Positions 1 through 6,575 of a DNA stretch of 46,300 nt are shown in pieces (position 1 is the stretch's first letter; every line of letters starts with the position of its first letter). Made by a program: the position numbers and the translations under genes. The notes below the pieces were generated by a model. That model saw only the letters and a list, made by a program, of their open reading frames with translations. It ran no database searches and had not been told where the DNA came from. This stretch comes from an uncultured Treponema sp. (GTDB lineage: Bacteria > Spirochaetota > Spirochaetia > Treponematales > Treponemataceae), in the NCBI GenBank assembly GCA_900316905.1, contig ONET01000024.1, positions 1-46,300 on the forward strand, read 5' to 3'.

Positions 1-1
1 T

Positions 2-253
2 CTTGTAGATGCAACACGACATAATAGTTTCATCAAGCTTGGAGTAAGTCCGAGAGGTTCGATAGCAATTTCAAAAATGGCATCAGCGAGTGCTTTTTTG
101 CATAAGCGTGATTATGTTATTCCGGAGGATATTCGCGCATTTATGCATGATATTTTGCGGCACAGAATTCTGCTGACTTTCGAAGCTGCCGCAGACGGAA
201 TAACGGCCGATCGCGTAACGGATGCAGTCGTCAAAGCAGTTCCTGTTCCGTAA
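2..253 (+). CDS. MoxR-family AAA+ ATPase, C-terminal fragment
   Basis: The gene enters from the left edge and only its last 83 codons are present. Reading from base 2 gives the typical C-terminal lid region of MoxR ATPases: a GVSPRGS motif (sensor 2 arginine), then a helix rich in Ala (KMASASAFLHKRDYV), then IPEDIRAF and a DILRHRI segment followed by TFEAAADG. MoxR proteins are cytoplasmic chaperone-like ATPases, usually encoded beside a DUF58 protein and VWA-domain proteins and thought to mature or insert metal- or cofactor-dependent partners. The expected DUF58 gene does not follow here. Instead a Ser/Asp-rich frame begins 25 bp downstream, ahead of a composition break. The family call is firm; the partner is not visible. 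Confidence 0.85.
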   Translation, partial: LVDATRHNSFIKLGVSPRGSIAISKMASASAFLHKRDYVIPEDIRAFMHDILRHRILLTFEAAADGITADRVTDAVVKAVPVP

Positions 254-278
254 AAAAATCAAAAGAACGGAATTTGAC

Positions 279-659
279 ATGTCAAAAAACGGCATAAATA
301 CCGCATTCGAACCGCCAGAGTCGTTCGCGGCGCAAAATTCGCAGACAGCAGCATATCCGGAAGATTTTTCTGATTCTGATTATGCAGGCTCCGATCTTTC
401 AGGCTATGATCTTTCAGACTCCGGTTTCCCGAGCTCAGATTTCCCGAGCCTTGATTCTTCAAATTCCAAAAACAAGGATGTGCGGCGAATCATCGAACTT
501 TTGGGTTCAAAACTGACTTTGCCCGCCGCAAAAAAATCGTGGTTCCGCCGTAAGTCACTCCCGACAAAAGCGCCAAAATGTTTCCGGCCATTTGTCCGCC
601 GCCAAGGTCGCCCCACAAAAGCAAGACCATTCCGGCCAAGATTCCGGCCACGGCGGTGA
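279..659 (+). CDS. Hypothetical Ser/Asp-rich protein, probably a chimeric reading frame
   Basis: This open frame starts at an ATG 25 bp after moxR with no good ribosome-binding site. I do not recognise the product. Residues about 35-70 are low-complexity, with repeated SDxxGSDLS, DLSDSG and SSDFPS units encoded by near-tandem DNA around 360-470. From about base 510 the frame runs antisense through the 3' end of the truncated EamA gene and becomes Arg/Pro-rich (RPFRPRFRPRR), which looks like a shadow translation. So only the first 75-80 codons could be genuine, perhaps the start of a gene downstream of moxR that was cut by the rearrangement. Whether it is expressed cannot be judged. Confidence 0.3.
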   Translation: MSKNGINTAFEPPESFAAQNSQTAAYPEDFSDSDYAGSDLSGYDLSDSGFPSSDFPSLDSSNSKNKDVRRIIELLGSKLTLPAAKKSWFRRKSLPTKAPKCFRPFVRRQGRPTKARPFRPRFRPRR

Positions 660-855
660 TGTCAACCCAGTCGCTTTTTTCGCCGGCCAAGAGAGGCCCA
701 AAAATTATTATGTAAATCGGATTTGTGTATTGCAATAAAATCGCGTTGGCGGCGGTCGTCATTTTTGTCGCGGGAACGAATAGCAGCATTGTGGCCGCGT
801 AAAAAAAGCCGCCGAGCAAAAGGTTTGTCGTGGCGCGCCAGTCGATTTTTGCGGG

Positions 856-968
856 CCGCGCTTTTTGGTCTTGAACTGACTTTTCGTTTTCGCCCGCTTT
901 TTGGTCTTGAACACAGTTCTGGTTGCCGCCCGCTTTTTGGTCTTGCAAACTATTTTCGTCGCGGCGGA
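856..968. repeat. Three tandem 36-bp repeats inside the EamA gene
   Basis: The core CTTTTTGGTCTTG recurs at 861, 897 and 933, exactly 36 bp apart, with the flanking GCCCGC also kept. In the antisense coding frame each unit gives a QDQKAG-type dodecapeptide. Because the period is a multiple of three, copy-number change would keep the frame open. Confidence 0.85.
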
Positions 969-1140
969 CAAAAAGTTTTGGCGGCCGCCTAAAGGCGATC
1001 GTCACCGTCAGCATTCCCAAAAGGCTTCGGACGCCGGCGATGGCAAGCGCGTCCCACTTTATAAGTTTTATGACAAGGCCGCCAAAGCTCCACAAGAGCG
1101 CGCACAGGGCAAGCGCGGCGATAGGGTTCAGTGGCGGTTT

Positions 1141-1385
1141 CTTGGTCAGTGAACTATTTCCGCCCACGGCGGCAGTTTTAGTCTTGCCAACATTTTCTGG
1201 CGCGCCCTTCTCAGTCAGTGACAGTTCCCCGCTGGTGGCGGCATTTTTGGTCTTGCCTACGCTCTCTGTCGCGCCGCCCGCAGTTTTAGGCTTGCTTACA
1301 ATCCCAGTCGCGGCGGCAACAGTTTCAGGCTTGACATCACTTCCCGCCGCGCGCGTTATGGTCTTGCAACCGTTTTCTGTTTGGT
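1141..1385. repeat. Degenerate 39-bp repeat array in the N-terminal extension of the EamA gene
   Basis: Cores of the type CAGTTTTAGTCTTG or CAGTTTCAGGCTTG occur near 1173, 1242, 1281, 1320 and 1354. The middle copies are 39 bp apart. The GTCTTG or GGCTTG core matches the 36-bp array farther along the same gene, so both arrays belong to one family that was inserted or expanded in frame in two cytosolic parts of the transporter. Confidence 0.7.
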
Positions 1386-1390
1386 CCATT

Positions 1391-3361
1391 CTATTCTTCT
1401 TTCGCGAACAGCGCCTGGATTTCAAGTTTTTTGTGCTTTCCCTGCAAGTCGCTGGGGAGCGCGTCAAGGAAGCGCCATTTTTTGGGAATGACGACGTTTT
1501 CAAAAAAGTCCATAAGGTAATCGTGGAAGAACATGTTTATGTCAAACTTCTTGGCGCCCTCAAACTTTTTCTTTCCTTCGTCGTTGAACTGAATCGCGGC
1601 TGCCAAGTACTGCCTTCTGTCGTTCATCGCCACTACGCAAACGTCGCGGACAAGGCCGGACTGCAAAAGGCGGTTTTCAACTTCCGCAAGCGAAACGCGC
1701 TTTTCTTCTATCTTGACGATTGAATCCGCGCGGCCCTTTAGAATAAAGCGGCCGTCTGAGTGAATGTCAACCAAGTCCGCGGTGGCAAAGCCGGCCGGGT
1801 CTTTTATGTAGGGCGACTTTATCACAAGGCAGCCGTCCTCGTTCTTCCAAATTTCGGCGTTGTCAAAAGGCGTCCACTCCAAGCCGTTTTTGCTTTGCCT
1901 GTAGGCGATGCCGCTCGTTTCGGTTGAGCCGTAAACTTCCACCGGCCAAAAGCCAAAGACTTCGTTTGTCCGCTTGGCCACTTCCGGCAAAAGGACGCCG
2001 CCGCTTGTAAAGATAAAGCAGTCGTTCAAGGGAAGCTTTTCTTCCGCTTCGTTGGTTCTTTTTAAAAAGGCTGGAACGGCGATAATCATGTAGCGCTCGT
2101 CGGAAAGCTTTTCAAACTCGTTTGGAATTTCTATTCTCTTCCTGCGGAACGGAACTCCGGCGGCAAAGGGGAGCGCGATAGTGAACAAAAAGCCGTAGAT
2201 GTGGTGCTGGCTTACGGTTGCCACAAGCTTTCGTTTTTGGAATTCCGCTCCCCACTTGCTGAATACAAAGGCGTTGTCTTCGTTAAACTCGGTCATGCGC
2301 TGGATCACGTCCTTGGGCTTTCCCGTGCTTCCCGAAGTGAACATGTGGATGCGCGTGTCGTCCGCTACAATTTGCGGCGCGGTCCTTATTTCCTCCTCCG
2401 TCGCTTGCGGAGCGTTCTTCAGCAAGTCGGGAACATAGTCCGAGTCGGCCACGCCTTTCGAGTCGGTAAAAAAGGCGTAGCCCGGCTTTCGCATTTCCTT
2501 TAAAAATTCCGGCGTGATGTTGGCCGTAAGCATTACCTGCTTTTTGCATTGCAGGAGCGCTACAAAGGTGACCAAAAAAAGCCAGTAGTCGTTGCAGTGC
2601 AAGATGAACTCGTCGGCTCCTTTGGCGGCGATGACTTTTCGCATCCGCGCGCTGTCGGTCAAAAAGTCCAGCCAAGTCTTGTATTGGCCCTTGCTCCAAG
2701 TGTCGTCGTAGCAAAGAATGTAGTCGTCCGCGCGGCTGTCCGCCTTAAAATTTGTGATTGGAAAGTAGCCAGTCATTTTTTTGTTCACCTTCTTCCTTAT
2801 TAAAAATTCAACGGCAAAAATCAGTCCCATTATTATATACGAAAGCCCGCCGTTGTAAACCGCCCAGGCCCGCTCGCTTCCGTAAAAGGCCGTCCACGCC
2901 GCCGCCAGGCTATTCAACACAAAAAAGCCGCACCAAACCAGCGTCACCTTTTTGCAATAGGCTTCCACGCGGCCCTTAAACGGCGAGCCTAAAATCGACT
3001 TGTCCTGCAGCGTGGCGAACCTAAAAATTATGTTTGGCGGCGAGGCCAGGCTCATCGCAAAGACAAAGAAAAAAGTTCCGCACACCGCCAGCGGATAAAG
3101 CTTTAAAAACAGCGACGAGTTTGTGGCAAAGCAGAGCGCGCCCGCCAGCAAAAAAAAGATAGAAGAAATTAAATTTTTGGGATTAAGTTTTCGCCTTCCG
3201 CCCCCGCCCTTGGAAGCGTTGCCCGTTGCGGACAAAAATAGTACAAGGGCCAGCGCGACGGCGCATAAAGAAACAATCCTGACCGGCGCTTTGAAAACCG
3301 CAAGGAGAACAAAGACCAGTACAGGATATAAGACGCCCGCTATGGCGAGCAAGATTTTCAT
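1391..3361 (-). CDS. ApeG-like membrane domain fused to AMP-dependent acyl-CoA/ACP synthetase
   Basis: This 656-residue protein has two parts. Residues 1 to about 210 are hydrophobic with several membrane helices and match the COG4648 membrane-protein pattern (FRFATLQDK, VTLVWCGFFVLNSLAAAWTAF, YNGGLSYIIMGLIFAVEFLIRKKV), known as ApeG in aryl-polyene clusters. Residues from about 215 form an ANL-type adenylating enzyme: P-loop TSGSTGKPK near residue 340, the EVYGSTETSG motif, and the GRADSIVKIEEKRVSLAEVE hinge and C-terminal motif, as in ApeH-type ligases. It should activate an aryl or fatty acid and load it on the adjacent carrier proteins at the inner membrane. In many clusters these are two genes, so the fusion is notable. 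The start lies two bases after the upstream carrier-protein stop codon, indicating tight coupling. The exact substrate cannot be told. Confidence 0.85.
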   Translation of the reverse strand: MKILLAIAGVLYPVLVFVLLAVFKAPVRIVSLCAVALALVLFLSATGNASKGGGGRRKLNPKNLISSIFFLLAGALCFATNSSLFLKLYPLAVCGTFFFVFAMSLASPPNIIFRFATLQDKSILGSPFKGRVEAYCKKVTLVWCGFFVLNSLAAAWTAFYGSERAWAVYNGGLSYIIMGLIFAVEFLIRKKVNKKMTGYFPITNFKADSRADDYILCYDDTWSKGQYKTWLDFLTDSARMRKVIAAKGADEFILHCNDYWLFLVTFVALLQCKKQVMLTANITPEFLKEMRKPGYAFFTDSKGVADSDYVPDLLKNAPQATEEEIRTAPQIVADDTRIHMFTSGSTGKPKDVIQRMTEFNEDNAFVFSKWGAEFQKRKLVATVSQHHIYGFLFTIALPFAAGVPFRRKRIEIPNEFEKLSDERYMIIAVPAFLKRTNEAEEKLPLNDCFIFTSGGVLLPEVAKRTNEVFGFWPVEVYGSTETSGIAYRQSKNGLEWTPFDNAEIWKNEDGCLVIKSPYIKDPAGFATADLVDIHSDGRFILKGRADSIVKIEEKRVSLAEVENRLLQSGLVRDVCVVAMNDRRQYLAAAIQFNDEGKKKFEGAKKFDINMFFHDYLMDFFENVVIPKKWRFLDALPSDLQGKHKKLEIQALFAKEE

Positions 3362-3363
3362 GG

Positions 3364-3600
3364 TTACGCGATGAGCAAGTCGATCACGTTTTCGATGGTC
3401 TTGGCGTTCTTGAACATCTCCGGGTCAATCTGCTTTCCGGGCATGTACTGCTTGATTTTAGAAAGCAAGTCAACGGCGTCGATTGAATCCAAGTCCAAGT
3501 CCTCAAAAAGCTTTGAGTCCAACTTTACTTCGCTTTTGTCGATTTCAAAGTCGCTTTCAAGAACTTCCTGAATTTTTCCGAACAATTCTTCCTTTGTCAT
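3364..3600 (-). CDS. Acyl carrier protein (second of two)
   Basis: This 78-residue acidic protein has the carrier-protein signature LDLDSIDAVDLL, with Ser39 as the predicted phosphopantetheine attachment site, followed by a typical third and fourth helix (MFKNAKTIENVIDLLIA). The ATG at 3598-3600 was chosen because GGAGGA lies 7-8 bases upstream; the earlier in-frame start is a TTG inside that site. It is the second gene of a three-gene operon. Pairs of carrier proteins next to an ApeG/ApeH-like protein are typical of aryl-polyene-type clusters (ApeE/ApeF), where one carries the starter or growing chain. It could also be a fatty-acid carrier, but the genome's main acpP would usually sit with fab genes. 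Confidence 0.9.
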   Translation of the reverse strand: MTKEELFGKIQEVLESDFEIDKSEVKLDSKLFEDLDLDSIDAVDLLSKIKQYMPGKQIDPEMFKNAKTIENVIDLLIA

Positions 3601-3618
3601 TTTTGTTTCCTCCAAATT

Positions 3619-3879
3619 TTATTTTCCGCTCTCGGAATTGATGAATTCCGCCAACGCGTTGACGCTCGCAAAGTGTTTTTTGCTGTCTTCGCTTTCGGCG
3701 GAAAGCTTTATGTTGAATTTTTTCTTTAACGCCACGCCAAGTTCCAGCGCGTCGATTGAATCCAATCCCAATCCGCTTCCAAACAAGGGCGCGTCGTCCT
3801 TGATGTCTTCCGGCGTGGTGTCTTCCAACTCCAAGGAACTAATGATCAATTCTTTCAGTTGTTTTTTCAACTCGTCCAT
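3619..3879 (-). CDS. Acyl carrier protein (first of two)
   Basis: This 86-residue protein carries GLGLDSIDALELGVALKKKF with Ser41 as the predicted 4'-phosphopantetheine site. It is the promoter-proximal gene of the operon with the second carrier protein and the fused synthetase. I placed the start at MDELKKQL because a near-perfect sigma-70 promoter ends only nine bases upstream (TATAAT at 3889-3894), leaving essentially no leader and no Shine-Dalgarno; the longer open frame to 3984 reads through that promoter and is unlikely to be translated. The sequence resembles ApeE/ApeF-type carriers more than housekeeping AcpP (which has GADSLD). No ketosynthase or dehydratase gene is in the window, so its pathway is not complete here. 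Confidence 0.88.
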   Translation of the reverse strand: MDELKKQLKELIISSLELEDTTPEDIKDDAPLFGSGLGLDSIDALELGVALKKKFNIKLSAESEDSKKHFASVNALAEFINSESGK

Positions 3880-3888
3880 TAACAAAAA

Positions 3889-3917
3889 ATTATAAGGTCT
3901 TTTTTCCGCTTTGTCAA
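3889..3917 (-). promoter_or_regulatory. Sigma-70 promoter of the carrier-protein operon
   Basis: On the minus strand TTGACA (3912-3917) and TATAAT (3889-3894) both match consensus perfectly and are separated by exactly 17 bp. The predicted transcription start falls about 2-3 bases before the ATG at 3879, so the message would be nearly leaderless. Confidence 0.8.
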
Positions 3918-4168
3918 TGCCGCTTTTGGCGGAACAAAAGCGCTTTTGCCGGAACAAATTCACGCCCGCGCGCGTCAAGGACAAAGTTAATTTTCATGCG
4001 AAAATCTTTCCAAAATTCGCGCTTGTTGCGCAAAAATAGTGAATATCGTTATATCTTTTTGGGAAAAATGCCTTTATAATCAAGAAAAAATGAAATATAG
4101 TTATGTTTTTTGCAACAAAACGGAATGACGGCAAGGCTAAGTTCCGCAAAAAAAAATGCAAAAAAAAT

Positions 4169-4197
4169 TTGACAAAAGGCGAAAGCCGTGTAACAAT
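4169..4197 (+). promoter_or_regulatory. Candidate promoter of the first lacI-family gene
   Basis: TTGACA (4169-4174) is followed after 17 bp by AACAAT (4192-4197), a 4 of 6 match to the -10 consensus. The predicted start of transcription coincides with the ATG at 4205. The -35 is strong and the -10 weak. Confidence 0.45.
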
Positions 4198-4204
4198 GGA
4201 GAGT

Positions 4205-5224
4205 ATGAACAACCGGTTGCGCAATTCCGACAAGCTGACTATGGACGTTATCGCCCATAATTTGCAGGTTTCCAAGACCACTGTTTCCCGAGCCATTTCC
4301 GGCAAGGGCAGGGTGGGGGCAGAAACGCGCGACAGGGTTTTAAAATACATAGAGAGCATGGGCTACAAGCCCAATTCCATGGCTCGCGCGCTTGCCGGGG
4401 CCAAGACATACAATATAGGCGTGGTTTTGCCGGACACGGATGAGCGCGGCGGCGCCCCCTTCTTTAAGGATTGTCTTGTCGGCGTTACGGAAGCCGCGGC
4501 GCGAAGGGATTACGACACGGTTTTGGCCGTCATTTCCTATGGCAACCTAAGCCGCTTGGAGCGCTTGGTCAACGGCCGCCGCGTAGACGGAATTGTGCTT
4601 ACCCGCTGCGACGAAAAAGGCAAGATGGTTTCGCTCTTGCGCTCGCAGGAAATGCCCTTTGTCGTCATCGGCCGCGATTCTTCAAAAAGCGTCTACCAGA
4701 TAGACAGCGACCAAAAGGACGGCTGCGCTGAGTTGACGGCAAAGATGTTGCGGGAAAGCCCCAATGGCGTGGCCTTGTTGGCCGGCTCAAAGGAAATGGA
4801 CATTGAGCGCTTGCGCTACGAAGGCTATGAGCAGGCTTTTTCGCAGGCCGGCCGAAAGCTGGACAAAAGCTTGGTCTTTTGGAATTCGGAGGAAAAGCTT
4901 GAGGCCGACCTTGACGCGGTTTTGGCGAGCGGCGCGCGGGGAATCGTGTGCTCGGACGACTTGATTTGCCTTAAGGTGATGGAGTCGCTCAAGCAGCGCG
5001 GCGTTTCCGTTCCAGAGCAAATGGCGGTCGCTTCATTTTTTGACAGCGAGGATTTGGAAATGAATGAGATTCCAATCACCGCGCTTCACGTCGATACGAA
5101 AGTCCTAAGCCAAAAGGCCGGCGACTTGCTCATCGACATTCTTGACGGCAAAAATCCGGAAGTTCGCAATTACGCGAAGTGTTCGGTTTTGTATAGAAGT
5201 TCATTCCGCGACAGCGCGGGCTGA
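4205..5224 (+). CDS. LacI-family transcriptional regulator of the galactan-type sugar locus
   Basis: A helix-turn-helix at the N-terminus (TMDVIAHNLQVSKTTVSRAIS) with the LacI hinge (YKPNSMARALAGAKTYNIGVVLP) is followed by a periplasmic-binding-protein-like effector domain with the usual VDGIVLTR, FVVIGRD and MAVASFFDSEDL segments. Length (339 residues) is normal. It is a cytoplasmic sugar-responsive DNA-binding protein, normally a repressor relieved by the imported sugar. The start is uncertain between ATG 4196 and ATG 4205: the first has no ribosome site and the second has GGAG only four bases away or could be leaderless. The gene lies 36 bp upstream of the binding-protein gene, same strand, so it probably regulates and is co-transcribed with the following transporter and GH53 genes. 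Confidence 0.88.
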   Translation: MNNRLRNSDKLTMDVIAHNLQVSKTTVSRAISGKGRVGAETRDRVLKYIESMGYKPNSMARALAGAKTYNIGVVLPDTDERGGAPFFKDCLVGVTEAAARRDYDTVLAVISYGNLSRLERLVNGRRVDGIVLTRCDEKGKMVSLLRSQEMPFVVIGRDSSKSVYQIDSDQKDGCAELTAKMLRESPNGVALLAGSKEMDIERLRYEGYEQAFSQAGRKLDKSLVFWNSEEKLEADLDAVLASGARGIVCSDDLICLKVMESLKQRGVSVPEQMAVASFFDSEDLEMNEIPITALHVDTKVLSQKAGDLLIDILDGKNPEVRNYAKCSVLYRSSFRDSAG

Positions 5225-5260
5225 AAAAATTAGGCTTTAATTTTCATAAGGAGGATATTT

Positions 5261-6463
5261 ATGAAAAAGTCAATGGTACCGGTATTGTTCGCTTTGATTC
5301 CGGCGTTGGTTCTCGCTGGCTGCTCAAAGAAAGCGGCTAAAAACGACGGCCCTGTGACTCTCAAAGTTTGGGAATCTGACAAAGGCCCCGACGAGTTCAT
5401 CAAGAAAGCTGGAGAGGCTTACACAAAGGCTCACCCGAACGTCACAATCGAATACGTTCACGTTGAGCTTGGCGACGCCGCCGGCCAAATCGCGCTTGAC
5501 GGACCTGCCGGAGTAGGACCGGATTTGTTCGCCGCTCCCCACGACAAGCTTGGCGAGTTGGTCAACTCAGGCCACGTAGCCGCCACTGTCAACCCCGCCG
5601 CCGTTAAGAACGAAGTTCTTGGCGCCTGCGCCCAGGCCTTGACCTACAACGGAACAATGTACGGCTATCCTGTTTCCGCCGAAACATACGCCTTGTTCTA
5701 CAACAAGGACCTCATCAGCGAAAGCGACCTTCCCAAGACATGGGAAGACTTGGCCGCCTTCGCCAAGAAGTTCAACGCCGCCAACCCCGGAAAGCACGGA
5801 TTTGTCATGGACGTTGGAAACGCCTACTACACAATCGTCTTCACTACAGCCAACGGAAACCGCTTGTTCGGACCTTCAGGAACCGACACGAGCGACACAA
5901 AGATCAACTCAGCCGATTCTGTAAAGGGAATGCAGTTCTTCCAGAAGACATTGCGCCCGGCCTTGAACGTTCCCGCCGCCGACCTTTCAACCTCAGTCGC
6001 CGACTCGGCCTTCGCTTCCGGCAACGCCGCCATGCACATCACAGGCCTTTGGAACGTAAAGCCCTTTGTTGACGCCGGCGTAAACTTTGGCGTTGCCGCG
6101 CTTCCTTCTCTCCCTGGCGACACAAAGCCCTGCGCCTCTTTCTCAGGCACTCGCGCGATGTTCGTTTCAGCCTACTCTGAGCACCCGGAAGCCGCCGCGG
6201 ACTTCGCCGCCTTCTTGCTCACTCCCGAAATGCAGAAGCTTCGCTTTGACATCACAGGCTCTATGCCTTCAATCAACGTGAAGGTTGACAGCCCCTACAT
6301 GCCCGGCTTCATCGCGCAGCTTGACTATGCCTTCCCGATGCCGTCTATCCCGCAGATGGGCGCCTACTGGGACGCCATGGGCAACGCTTCAAAGAACATT
6401 TGGGACGGAGCCGACGTTAAGAAAGAGCTTGACGCCGCCAACGCCGCCATCCTTGGACTATAA
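5261..6463 (+). CDS. Sugar ABC transporter substrate-binding lipoprotein (MalE/GanS-like)
   Basis: The 400-residue protein begins with a signal peptide ending in the lipobox LAGC, predicting a lipid-anchored binding protein. The mature part is a family 1 solute-binding protein: VTLKVWESDKGPDEFIKKAGEAYTKAHPNVTIEY, GPDLFAAPHDKLGELV, GYPVSAETYALFYNKDL and TWEDLAAFAKKF follow the maltose-binding-protein pattern. A strong GGAGG ribosome site precedes the ATG. The next two genes are permeases and the fourth is a GH53 galactanase, so galacto-oligosaccharides are the likely ligand, as with Bacillus GanS; this is inferred from context because MalE-like sequence would equally fit maltodextrin. No ATPase gene is adjacent. 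Two strong hairpins follow the stop codon, probably allowing more binding protein than permease to be made. Confidence 0.88.
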   Translation: MKKSMVPVLFALIPALVLAGCSKKAAKNDGPVTLKVWESDKGPDEFIKKAGEAYTKAHPNVTIEYVHVELGDAAGQIALDGPAGVGPDLFAAPHDKLGELVNSGHVAATVNPAAVKNEVLGACAQALTYNGTMYGYPVSAETYALFYNKDLISESDLPKTWEDLAAFAKKFNAANPGKHGFVMDVGNAYYTIVFTTANGNRLFGPSGTDTSDTKINSADSVKGMQFFQKTLRPALNVPAADLSTSVADSAFASGNAAMHITGLWNVKPFVDAGVNFGVAALPSLPGDTKPCASFSGTRAMFVSAYSEHPEAAADFAAFLLTPEMQKLRFDITGSMPSINVKVDSPYMPGFIAQLDYAFPMPSIPQMGAYWDAMGNASKNIWDGADVKKELDAANAAILGL

Positions 6464-6466
6464 GGA

Positions 6467-6499
6467 TTGACAAAAATCGCTACGAGCGATTTTTGTCAA
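6467..6499 (+). other. Perfect 15-bp stem-loop after the binding-protein gene
   Basis: TTGACAAAAATCGCT (6467-6481) is perfectly complemented by 6485-6499 around an ACG loop. No T-run follows directly, so it may be an mRNA-stabilising 3' structure in the gap before the permease genes. Confidence 0.8.
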
Positions 6500-6503
6500 C
6501 CGT

Positions 6504-6549
6504 CGAGTTTCAAGCCGCTTTGCGCGGCTTGAAACTCGCGAACTTTTTT
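6504..6549 (+). terminator. Second 15-bp stem-loop with T-run, probable attenuating terminator
   Basis: CGAGTTTCAAGCCGC (6504-6518) pairs perfectly with 6524-6538 across a TTTGC loop, and eight Ts begin about four bases after the stem. It lies inside the operon, so partial termination would give excess binding protein over permeases. Confidence 0.65.
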
Positions 6550-6575
6550 TTATTTGTTTAACTTTTGGAGGAACC

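Larger units (their letters stand above)
490..1389 (-). pseudogene. EamA/DMT-family transporter, 3'-truncated and repeat-expanded
   Basis: The start ATG (1387-1389) lies one base after the stop codon of the upstream synthetase gene, so translation is probably coupled. An intact EamA transporter has about 290 residues and ten membrane helices in two repeats. Here the first EamA unit is readable (LNPIAALALCALLWSFGG, FVPATKMTTAANAILLQYTNPI, AGILAGMVLLLWG). The sixth helix (AGNILALLSGVTYGG) is reached, and the frame then ends eight residues after FLRRAK, so the second half is missing. Two cytosolic segments are expanded by Lys/Ala/Gly-rich repeats: a 75-residue N-terminal extension with VGKTKNAATS-like units, and a loop of three 12-residue QDQKAGE units between helices 2 and 3. 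The truncation point has repeat-like sequence. Export of drugs or metabolites is the family role, but this copy is unlikely to work. Confidence 0.7.

Noticed and set aside
856..1385. Possible CRISPR array (regular 36-39 bp repeats)
   Set aside because: Repeats are degenerate and contiguous with no unique spacers, are in frame with a coding gene, and no cas gene is near.
923..1723. A plus-strand 266-codon open frame across the EamA and synthetase genes
   Set aside because: The minus strand has recognised membrane and ANL motifs in the same place; the plus-strand product matches no family pattern.
3880..3984. N-terminal extension of the first acyl carrier protein
   Set aside because: It would overlap a perfect promoter, and carrier proteins normally begin at the MDELKKQ-type helix.
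5225..5260. A separate promoter for the first binding-protein gene
   Set aside because: The 36-bp gap has only a short AT-rich inverted repeat and the ribosome site; no -35/-10 pair, so co-transcription with lacI is more likely.
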